From contig NZ_AAWL01000022.1 in the NCBI RefSeq assembly GCF_000169155.1, positions 5,001 to 39,797 of the forward strand: a stretch of DNA of 34,797 nucleotides. Direction: 5' to 3'. Origin of the DNA: Thermosinus carboxydivorans Nor1. GTDB lineage: Bacteria > Bacillota > Negativicutes > Sporomusales > Thermosinaceae. The notes below the pieces were generated by a model. The model was given only the letters and a program-made list of their open reading frames with translations. It was not told the origin of the DNA and did no database searches. The stretch's first letter is position 1; every line of letters begins with the position of its first letter. Below are positions 7,257 through 17,495 of the stretch, one piece after another. The translations under genes were made by a program, and so were the position numbers.

Positions 7257-8000
7257 ATGGCAGGACACTCAAAATGGGCGAATATAAAGCACAGAAAAGG
7301 CAAAATGGACGCACTGCGCGGTAAAATCACCACCAAGCTGTCGCGTGAAATTACGGTTGCTGTCCGTATGGGCGGGGCCGACCCGGCGGGGAATATGCGA
7401 CTTAAGCTGGCTTTGCAAAAGGCAAAAGAGAATAATATACCGAAAGAAAACATTCAGCGCGCCATCCAAAAAGGCTTAGGCGCCCAGGAAGGCGGCAATT
7501 ATGAGGAAATGACCTATGAAGGTTACGGCCCCGGCGGCGTAGCCGTCATGCTCGATATCATGACCGACAACCGCAACCGTACTGCTGCCGATATTCGCCA
7601 CCTGTTTGCCAAATATGGCGGTAACCTTGGCGAAACAGGCTGCGTATCCTGGATGTTCAAGAAGAAGGGCTTTTTTGTCGTAAACGCCAGCGAAGCAAAA
7701 GTCAGTGAAGAGGACATGATGATGCTGGTACTGGAGGCAGGCGCCGAAGATTTCCGGAGTGAAGACGGGCAATACGAAATTATTACCGCTCCCGAAGATT
7801 TTGAAGCGGTGCAGCAAGCATTACAAGCACATAATATTGCCACTGCGACCGCCGAAATAACGATGCTCCCCGATACCACGGTAGCTCTTTCCGGCGATGA
7901 TGCCGCAAAGATGATGAAGCTTATGGATGCATTGGAAGAACATGACGATGTTCAGAACGTTTATGCTAATTTCGATATACCGGATGAAATGCTAGCCTAG
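7257..8000 (+). CDS. yebC: YebC/PmpR family protein (TACO1-like)
   Basis: A 247-residue protein with the family's hallmark start [13 protein letters not shown] and the segments [24 protein letters not shown] and TDNRNRTA. Length and order match the full three-domain family. YebC proteins were annotated as transcriptional regulators; more recent work on family members supports a role in relieving ribosome stalling. Start ATG 7257 has GGAGAGGGGG upstream. The gene has its own promoter and terminator, although in related genomes it heads the bofC-ruvCAB block seen here. Confidence 0.95.
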   Translation: MAGHSKWANIKHRKGKMDALRGKITTKLSREITVAVRMGGADPAGNMRLKLALQKAKENNIPKENIQRAIQKGLGAQEGGNYEEMTYEGYGPGGVAVMLDIMTDNRNRTAADIRHLFAKYGGNLGETGCVSWMFKKKGFFVVNASEAKVSEEDMMMLVLEAGAEDFRSEDGQYEIITAPEDFEAVQQALQAHNIATATAEITMLPDTTVALSGDDAAKMMKLMDALEEHDDVQNVYANFDIPDEMLA

Positions 8001-8002
8001 TA

Positions 8003-8027
8003 GGCAGGCCGAATGGCCTGCTTTTTT
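8003..8027 (+). terminator. Rho-independent terminator after yebC
   Basis: GCAGGCC (8004-8010), loop GAAT, GGCCTGC (8015-8021), then six T. A compact 7-bp GC-rich hairpin starting three bases after the yebC stop. Confidence 0.92.
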
Positions 8028-8087
8028 GTATGTTTTTTGGCTAATCTGGCAATAATTAAAGCAACGTAGGAATAAGGAGTGTTATCC

Positions 8088-8663
8088 ATGTTGCCTTTGC
8101 CTAAAATTACCAAAAAACGGGCGCTATTTGCGGTCGGTATTATTCTGTGCGGATGTCTTGTCGCCTACTATTTTATTAGTTCGCAGCCACGAGGGCACGA
8201 GCCGCCGCTGATCCCCAAAGAAACGGAAGTAGCGAAACAGGACGCGAAAATCAAGATTACCCCAAATACTGATTTAGTGCAAAAACTCATTTATACCAAA
8301 TGCAATGACGAAGAGGTTTTCCGCACGAAACCGGCTGACAACCTTATAGGTTTGAACTATCAACAGTTCCAGAAAGTTTATTCAGGCTGGACCATCCATA
8401 AGTTCGATAATTTGGAAGTGGAAATGTCGCTAAAAGTGGATAGTTATTGCCGCGAGCACGCCAATAACATGTTTATAGGCATTAAAGACGGCTATGTGGC
8501 CGTGTTTTATGGTAAACCCGGTCCGAAAGCATTGCTCAAGGAAGTAACGAAAATCCCGGTATCTAAACTGGTTCAAGAAGATTTGGATGAGTTAAAACGT
8601 GGGATAGTTGTCCACTCGCGGGAGGAGCTATTACGGACCCTCGAAGGCATGCAGTCGCGTTAA
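8088..8663 (+). CDS. bofC: BofC-like protein (sporulation checkpoint family)
   Basis: A 191-residue protein starting at ATG 8088; AAGGAG (8074-8079) is 8 bases upstream, whereas the GTG at 8079 overlaps that site. There is one N-terminal membrane segment (about residues 12-30), so the rest is outside the membrane. The C-terminal half (KVYSGWTIHKF..., NMFIGIKDGYVAVFYGKPG) resembles the BofC C-terminal domain. In Bacillus, BofC acts in the forespore intermembrane space on the SpoIVB signal for sigma-K processing, and its gene lies next to ruvA. The position beside ruvC here supports the assignment. The N-terminal BofC domain is not obvious, so the function may differ. Confidence 0.7.
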   Translation: MLPLPKITKKRALFAVGIILCGCLVAYYFISSQPRGHEPPLIPKETEVAKQDAKIKITPNTDLVQKLIYTKCNDEEVFRTKPADNLIGLNYQQFQKVYSGWTIHKFDNLEVEMSLKVDSYCREHANNMFIGIKDGYVAVFYGKPGPKALLKEVTKIPVSKLVQEDLDELKRGIVVHSREELLRTLEGMQSR

Positions 8664-8690
8664 CGGAGGCAAAGAAGCCTCCTTTTTCTT
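8664..8690 (+). terminator. Rho-independent terminator after the bofC-like gene
   Basis: GGAGGC (8665-8670), a six-base A-rich loop, GCCTCC (8677-8682) and a TTTTTCTTT tail, directly after the stop codon. The ~100 bases between it and ruvC hold a pyrimidine-rich tract but no clear promoter. Confidence 0.88.
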
Positions 8691-8788
8691 TGTTGACTTC
8701 TTTTTCTTTTTCCGGTCGCTTCGGAGCCACCGGGTAAAGGAATACCGGCGGTTGTTGTCGAATGTTTTAAACACAAGGAGGCTTACGC

Positions 8789-9286
8789 ATGTTGGCTTTA
8801 GGAATCGATCCTGGGACCGCTATTTGCGGGTACGGGTTTGTAGAACTGCGCGGCAGCACGTTGCACGCCGTGGACTGGGGTGCGGTGGAAACCAGTCCCA
8901 AGTTGAGCTCAACCGAGCGGCTAAAAATAATTTTTCAGGACCTGGATAGCTTGATAAAACGGCAACGACCGGATATCATAGGTGTGGAACAGCTGTTCTT
9001 CAACAAGAATGTTACTACGGCTATGACGGTTGGGCAGGCACGGGGAGTTGTGCTGCTAGCGGCAGCCCTCAATAACATCAAAGTGCTGGAATGTACGCCG
9101 CTGCAGGTAAAACAATCCGTTGTGGGCTACGGTCGGGCTACCAAAGAACAGGTTATGTACATGACGCAGCGCCTACTTAACCTTTCGGAGAAACCTCATC
9201 CTGATGACGCTGCTGATGCATTGGCGGTTGCCATTTGCTCTTTGCATGCGGCAGGCGCCGACAGAATGGCGGTGCCTGGCAGATGA
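8789..9286 (+). CDS. ruvC: Crossover junction endodeoxyribonuclease RuvC
   Basis: A 165-residue protein with AAGGAGG before ATG 8789. It resolves Holliday junctions together with RuvAB. The acidic active-site residues are in place: Asp7 (GIDPGT), Glu67 (VEQLFFNKN), Asp140 and Asp143 (HPDDAADALA). Length is normal for the family. The stop overlaps the ruvA start (ATGA, 9283-9286), so the two are translationally coupled. Confidence 0.97.
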   Translation: MLALGIDPGTAICGYGFVELRGSTLHAVDWGAVETSPKLSSTERLKIIFQDLDSLIKRQRPDIIGVEQLFFNKNVTTAMTVGQARGVVLLAAALNNIKVLECTPLQVKQSVVGYGRATKEQVMYMTQRLLNLSEKPHPDDAADALAVAICSLHAAGADRMAVPGR

Positions 9287-9888
9287 TTGGCTACTTGCGT
9301 GGAACGGTGGTCCATCTCGGCGTCGATCACTGCATTTTGGATGTTAACGGCGTGGGCTACCGGGTTTTCGTACCGGCGTCGGGCCGCCAACGGCTTGTGG
9401 CCGGCGCGCAGGCCGCTTTATTTACATACTTGCATGTACGGGAAGATGCCCTCCTTCTTTATGGCTTCCATACTCAGGATGAATATGAGTTATTTTTACT
9501 ATTGATGGACGTTTCGGGGATTGGGCCGAAAGCTGCTTTGAATATCCTTTCAGCGGTAAGTCCGGAAGGATTTCGTCTGGCCGTCAGCCAAAAAAACGTC
9601 AGCCTGCTTACGAAAATTCCGGGCATCGGCAAGAAGACGGCCGAACGCATTATCTTGGAACTCAAAGACAAGGTAGGTACGAGCGGAGAGACCGGCGGGG
9701 ATGCCGGCCTGGCGGCGACCGGTTCGGCTTCGGCAATAGACCAGGCCGATGAAGCATTACAGGCCATGTTGGCTCTTGGCTATAGTCACGCAGAAGTTGC
9801 CCCGGTTCTGAAAAAGGTGCGGCACGAAGCACAATCAGTAGAGGAACTTATCAGACTAGTTCTACGGGAATTTACCAGGAGGTCATAG
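9283..9888 (+). CDS. ruvA: Holliday junction branch migration protein RuvA
   Basis: A 201-residue protein beginning [10 protein letters not shown] at ATG 9283, within the ruvC stop. Three parts are visible: an N-terminal OB-fold, a tandem helix-hairpin-helix region ([13 protein letters not shown] and [19 protein letters not shown]), and a C-terminal RuvB-contact helix bundle ([11 protein letters not shown]). A longer frame upstream overlaps ruvC and is not a plausible start. It binds four-way junctions and recruits RuvB, which is encoded next. Confidence 0.97.
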   Translation: MIGYLRGTVVHLGVDHCILDVNGVGYRVFVPASGRQRLVAGAQAALFTYLHVREDALLLYGFHTQDEYELFLLLMDVSGIGPKAALNILSAVSPEGFRLAVSQKNVSLLTKIPGIGKKTAERIILELKDKVGTSGETGGDAGLAATGSASAIDQADEALQAMLALGYSHAEVAPVLKKVRHEAQSVEELIRLVLREFTRRS

Positions 9889-9895
9889 GATCGCA

Positions 9896-10912
9896 ATGGA
9901 GGAACGTATTATCGCCGGCGGCAAGCAGGATGCAGACGACTGGCAGTACAGCCTGCGTCCGCGGCGGCTGGCGGAGTATATCGGACAAGACCAGATAAAA
10001 CATAATCTCACGGTATTTATTCAAGCGGCCATGACCCGCGGCGAGGCATTGGACCATGTACTGCTTTATGGTCCACCCGGGCTTGGCAAGACTACTTTGG
10101 CCAGTATTATTGCCAATGAGTTGGGGGTAAACTTGCGGATTACTTCGGGACCGGCGATTGAACGGCCCGGTGACTTGGCGGCGCTCTTAACCAACCTGGG
10201 CGAAAAGGATGTCCTGTTTATCGACGAGATTCATCGCCTGCCCCGCAGCGTGGAAGAAATTCTTTATTCCGCCATGGAAGATTATGCGCTGGATATTATT
10301 ATCGGCAAAGGTCCCAGTGCCCGGTCCATTCGTCTCGACTTACCCCGGTTCACGTTGGTTGGAGCTACAACCCGGGCGGGGGCGCTCGCGTCGCCGCTGC
10401 GCGACCGGTTTGGCGTTATTTGCCGTTTGGAATATTACGATGTAAAACAGCTCGTGTGTATTGTCAAACGGGCGGCAGATATATTAAATATTGCCATCGA
10501 TGCCCAAGGGGCGGAAGAAATTGCCCGGCGGTCGCGGGGGACGCCCCGGGTAGCCAATCGCCTGCTTAAACGGGTGCGCGATTTTGCCCAGGTAACAGGC
10601 GACGGAGTGATTACGGCCGCTCTCGCTGATGAAGCACTGGCCCGTCTCGACGTTGACCAGTGCGGTCTTGACCGGACGGACCGCACCTTGCTCCGCATTA
10701 TTATCGAAAAGTTTAACGGTGGCCCGGTAGGGCTGGATACATTGGCGGCAGCCATCAGTGAGGAAACTGATACGGTAGAAGATGTTTACGAACCCTTCTT
10801 ACTTCAACTGGGTTTTATTCAACGGACACCCCGCGGGCGGGTGGCTACGCCGGCGGCCTACCATCATTTAGGAATACCATTAAAAAAAGAAGAACAGGAA
10901 AAGCTGTGGTAA
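9896..10912 (+). CDS. ruvB: Holliday junction branch migration ATPase RuvB
   Basis: A 338-residue AAA+ motor. Walker A is GPPGLGKTT (59-67), Walker [11 protein letters not shown], sensor 1 GATTRAG, and the arginine-finger segment LRDRFG. The C-terminal winged helix ends with [22 protein letters not shown] lies inside the end of ruvA, 7 bases downstream of which ruvB begins. Length and motifs are typical. Confidence 0.98.
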   Translation: MEERIIAGGKQDADDWQYSLRPRRLAEYIGQDQIKHNLTVFIQAAMTRGEALDHVLLYGPPGLGKTTLASIIANELGVNLRITSGPAIERPGDLAALLTNLGEKDVLFIDEIHRLPRSVEEILYSAMEDYALDIIIGKGPSARSIRLDLPRFTLVGATTRAGALASPLRDRFGVICRLEYYDVKQLVCIVKRAADILNIAIDAQGAEEIARRSRGTPRVANRLLKRVRDFAQVTGDGVITAALADEALARLDVDQCGLDRTDRTLLRIIIEKFNGGPVGLDTLAAAISEETDTVEDVYEPFLLQLGFIQRTPRGRVATPAAYHHLGIPLKKEEQEKLW

Positions 10913-10955
10913 AAAAGCGGCTTGCGATTAGTCAACGATGAAAGGAGTGATGTGT

Positions 10956-11186
10956 ATGCTGCCCGATGGTACGGATTCTTTTGGCAAAACGATTATGCTG
11001 ATTGGTCTGGTACTTGTTGTTATCGGAGCGGTCTGGCATTTTGGCGCTAAATTCATCAACTTGGGCCGGCTGCCGGGAGACATCCACATCCAAAAAGAAA
11101 ACTTCAGCTTCCATTTTCCGATAGTGACGTCGATCGTACTCAGCATTGTATTGACCATTATTTTAAATTTATTTACAAGACGTTAG
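10956..11186 (+). CDS. DUF2905 family small membrane protein
   Basis: A 76-residue protein. ATG 10956 has AAAGGAG (10941-10947) 8 bases upstream; the ATG at 10938 lies before that site. Two hydrophobic helices (about 12-32 and 54-73) flank a conserved-looking loop FINLGRLPGDIHIQKENFSF, which is the pattern of the DUF2905 family, often found next to ruvB in Firmicutes. The function is unknown. It is probably in one operon with ruvCAB and the SpoIID-like gene. Confidence 0.85.
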   Translation: MLPDGTDSFGKTIMLIGLVLVVIGAVWHFGAKFINLGRLPGDIHIQKENFSFHFPIVTSIVLSIVLTIILNLFTRR

Positions 11187-11198
11187 GTAGAGGAGATC

Positions 11199-12545
11199 AT
11201 GTTTAGACGTATTATTTATCTAACGACGCTACTATGTTTTCTTGTTTCCGCCGCGGCTGGTGCTCAGGTTTCGGCCCAGTCAGCGCGAACGGCGGAGCCA
11301 CTTATCAGGGTAGGTATCTGGACCAATCAACCTAATGTTCTCCTCTCGGCCACTAGTCCTTTTGCGATCGTTGACCGCACGAACGGCCAGGTTTTGGGCG
11401 CTTATCAGGCCGGGGAAAGAGTCAGTCTTGCCTACAAAAACGGTATCATCGCGCTCAACGGCAAGCCGCTGGAAACCAGGAGCATCGGCGTCGTTCTCAA
11501 AGGCAAAGGTGAACAATATATTGAGGTCAATAAACGGCGCTACCGGGGGGACATCGAGGTTCATCCCACCCGCGGCGAAACAGGGTTGACGGTCGTCAAT
11601 ACTTTGCCGGTAGAACAATATTTATATGGTATTATCGCCCGGGAAATTTCGCCGGACTGGGCGATTGAAGCGGTAAAGGCCCAGGCGGTTGCCGCCCGGA
11701 CGTATGCTTTGTATAACTTGGGCAAGCATGCCGACGATGGCTTTGATGTCTGTGCTACTACGGATTGTCAGGTTTACGGAGGACGGGACAGTGAAGTGCC
11801 CCGCGCTATACAAGCGGTGGATGAGACGCGGGGAATGGTTATTCAGTACCGCGGACAGCTTATACCGGCTTACTTTCATAGTAGTGGCGGCGGTTATACG
11901 GAAAACAGCGAGAACGTATGGGGAACATACCGGCCGTATTTGCGGGGAGTACCTGATTTTGACCAGGCCGCCCCCCATTTCAAATGGGAGAAGCAGGTAG
12001 CGGTTACGGAACTGGAAGAGCTTCTTCGCCAGTCCGGCTATGGGATCGGGCGGCTGCAAGCAATTGAGCTTTCCCGGCTAACGGCGCAACCCGTTACCGC
12101 GCCCGACCGAGGTGTATCCGGCCGGGTCAAAACCATCCGCTTTATTGGCGACCAGGGCACAATACAGCTAACAGGGGCGAAACTGCGCAGTCTTTTGGGG
12201 CTGAATAGCACCCTGTTTGATTTAGCCGTCGTTGTGCCTGTTCCGAAAGTCTTTGAGGTAGAAATAACGGATAGCTACGGCGATCACGGCAAAAAGCAGA
12301 TAGAAATCAATCTGCCGCCGCGCCAAGAACAGGGGTGGTTTAGCGATAAACCCAACATCCGCCGTTTGACCGGCCGCCCTGATGAAAAACTTGTTATTAC
12401 AGGCTATGGCTGGGGTCATGGCGTAGGTCTCTCCCAGTGGGGGGCGAAAGCGATGGCCGAAACGGCGCCTCCGGGCGATACCGCATATTTTAAAGAGATA
12501 TTGAAACACTATTACCAAGGTGTGGATATTAACAAGATATACTGA
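11199..12545 (+). CDS. SpoIID/LytB-domain protein (sporulation peptidoglycan lytic enzyme type)
   Basis: A 448-residue protein with GAGGAG before ATG 11199 and a signal peptide or anchor (residues 1-28). The SpoIID domain is clear: [12 protein letters not shown] (Glu149, at the position of the catalytic acid in SpoIID), [31 protein letters not shown] and [15 protein letters not shown]. SpoIID is a lytic transglycosylase that acts with SpoIIP during engulfment of the forespore. This copy sits in the ruv-queA operon, not next to spoIIID or the ATP synthase genes, so it may be a paralogue with a cell-wall role outside sporulation. An inserted region between residues ~100 and 130 resembles the N-terminal part of LytB-like proteins. 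Confidence 0.85.
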   Translation: MFRRIIYLTTLLCFLVSAAAGAQVSAQSARTAEPLIRVGIWTNQPNVLLSATSPFAIVDRTNGQVLGAYQAGERVSLAYKNGIIALNGKPLETRSIGVVLKGKGEQYIEVNKRRYRGDIEVHPTRGETGLTVVNTLPVEQYLYGIIAREISPDWAIEAVKAQAVAARTYALYNLGKHADDGFDVCATTDCQVYGGRDSEVPRAIQAVDETRGMVIQYRGQLIPAYFHSSGGGYTENSENVWGTYRPYLRGVPDFDQAAPHFKWEKQVAVTELEELLRQSGYGIGRLQAIELSRLTAQPVTAPDRGVSGRVKTIRFIGDQGTIQLTGAKLRSLLGLNSTLFDLAVVVPVPKVFEVEITDSYGDHGKKQIEINLPPRQEQGWFSDKPNIRRLTGRPDEKLVITGYGWGHGVGLSQWGAKAMAETAPPGDTAYFKEILKHYYQGVDINKIY

Positions 12546-12555
12546 GGAGCCAAGA

Positions 12556-13575
12556 ATGCTTGTCACTGATTTTGACTATTATTTGCCTGAAGAACTAATT
12601 GCCCAACAGCCCTGTGAGCCGCGCGACCATTCGCGGCTATTGGTGCTGGACCGGCGAACGGGGAACATCGAACATCGCCGGTTTTATAATTTGCCTGATT
12701 ACTTACAGCCAGGGGATACCCTGGTTTTTAATAATACTAAGGTCATCCCTGCCCGACTAATTGGTGCCAAAGCCGGTACGGGTGGAAAAATTGAAGTTTT
12801 TTTGCTGAACCGGCTAACGAGTGATGAATGGGAAACGCTGGTTAAACCGGGTAAACGTGCCCGGCCCGGTACCCAGGTAGTTTTTGGCGACGAACTTTCC
12901 TGCGAGATATTGGCGTCTACCGATTATGGCGGCCGTATTGTCCGCTTTAATTACTCCGGGGTTTTTGAGGATATTTTGGACCGGCTGGGGGAAACGCCTT
13001 TGCCGCCATATATTAAAACCCGCTTAGCGGACAAAGACCGCTATCAGACTGTTTATGCCAAGGAGCGCGGTTCGGCGGCGGCCCCTACTGCCGGGCTTCA
13101 CTTCACGCCTGAGCTGCTCGACCGCATCAAGGCAAAGGGGATTAACCTGGCCTTCATTACGCTCCATGTCGGTTTGGGAACTTTTCGTCCCGTCACGGTC
13201 AGTAATATTACCCAGCATACCATGCACCGCGAGTATTACTCGGTATCGCCGGAAACCGCCGCTTTAATTAACCAAACCAAACAAGCGGGCGGACGCATCA
13301 TTGCTGTCGGCACTACGGCGGTCCGCACGCTGGAAACGGTAGGCGCCGGTGGGTTTGTGGAAAGTGGCAGTGGCTGGACCGATATTTTCATTTATCCTGG
13401 CTACCGCTTCAAAATTGTCGATGCGCTCGTTACCAATTTTCATCTGCCTCAGTCGACTCTGCTCATGTTGGTCAGCGCTCTGGCGGGGCGGGAAAATATT
13501 ATGAATGCCTATCATGTTGCGGTGCGCGAGAAATACCGGTTTTTCAGCTTTGGGGACGCAATGCTTATCTTATAA
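12556..13575 (+). CDS. queA: S-adenosylmethionine:tRNA ribosyltransferase-isomerase QueA
   Basis: A 339-residue protein. ATG 12556 has GAGGAG 6-8 bases upstream; a longer frame overlapping the SpoIID-like gene is rejected. Motifs: [48 protein letters not shown] and [15 protein letters not shown]. It transfers the ribosyl group of SAM to preQ1 in tRNA to make epoxyqueuosine. It works directly after Tgt, encoded next. Confidence 0.97.
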   Translation: MLVTDFDYYLPEELIAQQPCEPRDHSRLLVLDRRTGNIEHRRFYNLPDYLQPGDTLVFNNTKVIPARLIGAKAGTGGKIEVFLLNRLTSDEWETLVKPGKRARPGTQVVFGDELSCEILASTDYGGRIVRFNYSGVFEDILDRLGETPLPPYIKTRLADKDRYQTVYAKERGSAAAPTAGLHFTPELLDRIKAKGINLAFITLHVGLGTFRPVTVSNITQHTMHREYYSVSPETAALINQTKQAGGRIIAVGTTAVRTLETVGAGGFVESGSGWTDIFIYPGYRFKIVDALVTNFHLPQSTLLMLVSALAGRENIMNAYHVAVREKYRFFSFGDAMLIL

Positions 13576-13580
13576 GTTAG

Positions 13581-14705
<1,125 letters not shown>

Positions 14706-14761
14706 AGGAGTTTTGTCAGAAAGCGTGGAATATATTGGCGAATAATATGGGAGGTGATTAC

Positions 14762-15067
14762 ATGCCAGAATTTTCTCCGGAAATTCTTCAATTCATTCAG
14801 GCATCGTGGCCAATCGTTCTCATGGGGGTCATTTTCTACTTCCTGTTATACCGGCCGCAGCAAAAAGAACAAAAGAAACGTACCGAGATGCTGAACGCCC
14901 TTAAAAAAGGGGATCGTATTGTTACCATCGGCGGTATCTACGGTACTATTACCGCCATTAACGATAAAGTGGTTACCCTGAAGGTAGCCGATAAGGTGGA
15001 GATTGAGATCGCACGTACTGCCGTAAGCCACCACCAAAATCCGCAGAAAAATGGAAATAATAAATAA
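14762..15067 (+). CDS. yajC: Preprotein translocase subunit YajC
   Basis: A 101-residue protein; ATG 14762 has GGGAGGTGA upstream. One transmembrane helix (about residues 18-36, ending FYFLLYRPQQK) is followed by a basic stretch and a small cytoplasmic domain (KGDRIVTIGGIYGTI). YajC associates with SecDF; the secD and secF genes follow 2.4 kb downstream. The end overlaps the next gene by 17 bases. Confidence 0.95.
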   Translation: MPEFSPEILQFIQASWPIVLMGVIFYFLLYRPQQKEQKKRTEMLNALKKGDRIVTIGGIYGTITAINDKVVTLKVADKVEIEIARTAVSHHQNPQKNGNNK

Positions 15068-15644
15068 CCGGAAAGCTGCATTACGGCAGCATATGTTAGC
15101 GCAGCGGCGCCGTTTGGCGCCGCAGTGGGTCGACGAACAAAGCCGCAAAATCCATAGTCATCTCCTGAATTGGCCGCTCTACCGGGCGGCCCGGACAATC
15201 ATGCTGTATTTAGCTATGGCCGATGAGCCCCAGACCGATGCCATTATTATTGATGCGTTGAAGACTGACAAAACAGTATGTGTACCTGTCTTGGGCCAGC
15301 AGTACGGCATTATGGAGGCTGCGGTAATAAGCGGCCTGGATGATTTGGTTACAGGGCGGCTAGGCCTTAGAATGCCCGATCCGGCCTGCGCGAAGAATAT
15401 CGATCCCGCCAGGATTGACTTGGTATTTGTTCCGGGGGTGGCCTTCGACCGCGAGGGCAACCGGCTTGGAATGGGAGCAGGCTATTACGACCGGTTTCTG
15501 ACGCGGGCGCTGCAGGCGCTGTTTGTCGGCATGGCTTGGTCGTTTCAGGTTGCTGACGCAGTACCCGCCGCCACCCACGACATTTCAATGAACTATCTGC
15601 TGACAGAAGAAGGAATATTCCGTTGCGGCAAAGGCAAAATGTAG
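15051..15644 (+). CDS. 5-formyltetrahydrofolate cyclo-ligase
   Basis: A 197-residue protein that converts 5-formyl-THF to 5,10-methenyl-THF using ATP. The family signature FVPGVAFDREGNRLGMGAGYYDRF is present (quoted in parts: PGVAFDREG and GMGAGYYDRF), together with an N-terminal RQHMLAQRRRL helix. ATG 15051 lies inside yajC and has no strong ribosome site, so coupling to yajC is likely. The stop lies within a perfect hairpin (15630-15661). Confidence 0.93.
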   Translation: MEIINNRKAALRQHMLAQRRRLAPQWVDEQSRKIHSHLLNWPLYRAARTIMLYLAMADEPQTDAIIIDALKTDKTVCVPVLGQQYGIMEAAVISGLDDLVTGRLGLRMPDPACAKNIDPARIDLVFVPGVAFDREGNRLGMGAGYYDRFLTRALQALFVGMAWSFQVADAVPAATHDISMNYLLTEEGIFRCGKGKM

Positions 15645-15661
15645 GTTTACATTTTGCCTTT
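15630..15661 (+). terminator. Perfect 14-bp hairpin at the end of the cyclo-ligase gene
   Basis: AAAGGCAAAATGTA (15630-15643), loop GGTT, TACATTTTGCCTTT (15648-15661). The left arm includes the last codons and part of the stop of the cyclo-ligase gene. There is no clean T run after it (CTATAC follows), although the right arm itself ends in CCTTT. It may be a terminator or attenuator in front of the PP2C gene, or simply a transcript-stabilising structure. Confidence 0.55.
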
Positions 15662-15680
15662 CTATACGGTGGAGAGAAGC

Positions 15681-16385
15681 ATGGAAGTAAAAATCGGCAT
15701 TGCTAAAACAAATAAATATGCGGTAAGTGAGTGCGGTGATAGCGTAGAGATAGCCGAACGACCGCGGGGCGGCATTTCGGTGATTCTGGCCGACGGGCAA
15801 GGAAGTGGCCGGGCGGCAAAAAATACCAGTTCGTTAGTTGTCAACAAGGCGGCATCACTTATCGCCGAAGGCGCTCGCGACGGCGCGGTGGCACGGGCTG
15901 TGCACGACTATCTCTATGCCATGAAGGACGGCAAGGTGTCATCTACCCTTACCATTTTAAGCAGTGATTTAGATACCCAAACAATCCTTTTTTCCCGAAA
16001 CTCAAACTGCCCCGTCCTGGTGAAGAGCCTGTACGGCATTGAGGTATTCGATCAAGAAGTCAGCCCTATTGGCGTACATAAACGGATGAAGCCGCTGATG
16101 CATGAAATGCCACTGGAAGTGGGCATGATTTTAATATCTTATTCCGATGGGATTCAGGCCGCCGGCCGCAAACGCGGACGTGTTTTCGACTTTAACTTTC
16201 TCCTGCGGCTTTTGGAAAAAAATGAACCACGTGATGCCGTCTTCATTGCCGAGAGTATTTTGGAATATGCCTTGGAACTGGATGACAACCGGGCCGGCGA
16301 TGATATGACGGTAATTGTCATGGGCATCTGTGAAGCGGAAAACCACCATAAAATCCGCAGGATTAGCGTCAGCTTTCCCTGCTAG
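15681..16385 (+). CDS. PP2C/SpoIIE-type phosphatase, single domain
   Basis: A 234-residue protein; ATG 15681 has GGAGAG upstream, and the longer frame from 15654 begins inside a hairpin. It contains only the phosphatase fold: CGD (18-20), LADGQGSG (36-43), YSDGIQ and GDDMTVIV, the metal-binding acids of SpoIIE/PP2C enzymes. The layout of these motifs closely follows the hydrogenase-linked phosphatase at 4250-5395, but this protein lacks its C-terminal domain. No sensor domain is fused. It forms a tight cluster with a P-loop protein and an HD-domain protein (spacings 12 and -28 bases). The substrate is unknown. Confidence 0.85.
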   Translation: MEVKIGIAKTNKYAVSECGDSVEIAERPRGGISVILADGQGSGRAAKNTSSLVVNKAASLIAEGARDGAVARAVHDYLYAMKDGKVSSTLTILSSDLDTQTILFSRNSNCPVLVKSLYGIEVFDQEVSPIGVHKRMKPLMHEMPLEVGMILISYSDGIQAAGRKRGRVFDFNFLLRLLEKNEPRDAVFIAESILEYALELDDNRAGDDMTVIVMGICEAENHHKIRRISVSFPC

Positions 16386-16397
16386 TGTGGTGATGGC

Positions 16398-16763
16398 ATG
16401 CGAGTTGTTGTTGTCGGTGTCTGCGCTTCAGGAAAGACTACCTTGGTTAATAGACTAAGAAGCCTGGGGATTGAGGCTTACAACGTAGCGCAGGAACATT
16501 CGGGGATTAAAAAGCTTTGGCAGAAGAAGCACCCGGACATTTTGGTAATGCTTGATGCTACTTTGGACACTATCCGCCGCCGGCGCAGCGTACCCTGGGG
16601 GGAAGAACGACTGGCCGTACAGCGTGAACGGCTCAGGGACGCGCGGGCCAATGCCGATTTGTTCATCCCTACGGACAACTTAACAAAAGAAGAGGTAGCT
16701 CAACTGGTATTATCACATATCAGGAGGCAGCAGCAATGTCAGCAATCACCGTCGCAGACTTGA
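16398..16763 (+). CDS. Small P-loop nucleotide-binding protein
   Basis: A 121-residue protein with Walker A motif GVCASGKTT (7-15) directly at the N-terminus and an arginine-rich segment (TIRRRRSVPWGEERL) in the position of a kinase lid, followed by a short C-terminal helix. This resembles small nucleoside/shikimate-kinase-like ATPases, but it is shorter than usual and a clear Walker B acid is only suggested by ILVMLDAT. No substrate can be assigned. It lies between the PP2C and HD genes and its 3' end overlaps the HD gene by 28 bases. Confidence 0.75.
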   Translation: MRVVVVGVCASGKTTLVNRLRSLGIEAYNVAQEHSGIKKLWQKKHPDILVMLDATLDTIRRRRSVPWGEERLAVQRERLRDARANADLFIPTDNLTKEEVAQLVLSHIRRQQQCQQSPSQT

Positions 16764-17401
16764 AAGCCAATCATGCCGTAAATGTTTATCTTACTCGCAG
16801 CACTGAATATCTTAGTCAAATGGGCTATACGGAGCATGGGCTGCGTCATGCCGGCTTGGTTTCAGTGCGGGCCAGAAAAGTGCTGGCGGATTTGGGCTAC
16901 AGCGCACGTGACTGTGAGCTGGCGGCTATCGCCGGATATTTGCATGATATCGCCAATCTTGTTAATCGTTTCAACCACGGTGGAGCGGGCGCAATCATGG
17001 CCTATAATATCCTTTCCGGCCTTGGTATGCAACCGGAGGAGATTGCTTTGGTCATTTCGGCTATCGGCAATCACGAGGAAGAACGGGGCAACGCGGTAAA
17101 TCATGTGGCATCAGCCCTCATTTTAGCCGATAAGTCCGATGTCCATTGTAGCCGGGTCAGCAAGAAAGATTTTGCGAAATTTGAAATCCATGACCGAGTG
17201 AATTATGCCGCCAAGAGCAGCGATCTCACCGTCAACCGCGAGCAGCGAACCATTACGCTATCCGTTACGATTGATACGAAAATCTGCCCGGTAATGGAGT
17301 ATTTTGAAATCTTTTTAGGACGAATGGTTATGTGTCGGCGGGCGGCAGAATTTTTAAACTGTCGCTTTGGCCTGCGGATAAACGGTAACCAATTGTTGTA
17401 G
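16736..17401 (+). CDS. HD-domain phosphohydrolase
   Basis: A 221-residue protein with AGGAGG before ATG 16736. The HD metal site is visible: His38 (EHGLRHA), His70-Asp71 (GYLHDIAN), a further His in GNHEEE and Asp in LADKSD. The region after residue ~150 (DLTVNREQRTITLSVTID) is outside the HD core. HD proteins of this size hydrolyse nucleotides or phosphoesters; the substrate is unknown. It is translated from within the P-loop gene and is followed by the strong secD promoter, so it ends the PP2C/P-loop/HD group. Confidence 0.85.
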   Translation: MSAITVADLKANHAVNVYLTRSTEYLSQMGYTEHGLRHAGLVSVRARKVLADLGYSARDCELAAIAGYLHDIANLVNRFNHGGAGAIMAYNILSGLGMQPEEIALVISAIGNHEEERGNAVNHVASALILADKSDVHCSRVSKKDFAKFEIHDRVNYAAKSSDLTVNREQRTITLSVTIDTKICPVMEYFEIFLGRMVMCRRAAEFLNCRFGLRINGNQLL

Positions 17402-17428
17402 ACACCAGATGTGATAAAATGGCAATTA

Positions 17429-17458
17429 TTGACAACTTGGCGGCAAGGCAGTTATAAT
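17429..17458 (+). promoter_or_regulatory. secD: Near-consensus sigma-A promoter of secDF
   Basis: TTGACA (17429-17434) and TATAAT (17453-17458) with an 18-base spacer: both hexamers are perfect. It lies 38 bases before the secD start, in the short gap after the HD-domain gene, and makes secDF an independently transcribed unit. Confidence 0.85.
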
Positions 17459-17495
17459 TATGCTCGTGTATATGTAAAGATTGGGGGAGAAACTG

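Noticed and set aside
8608-8949. Arginine-rich open frame between bofC-like gene and ruvC
   Set aside because: It spans the terminator and overlaps ruvC in another frame, with biased composition and no ribosome site.
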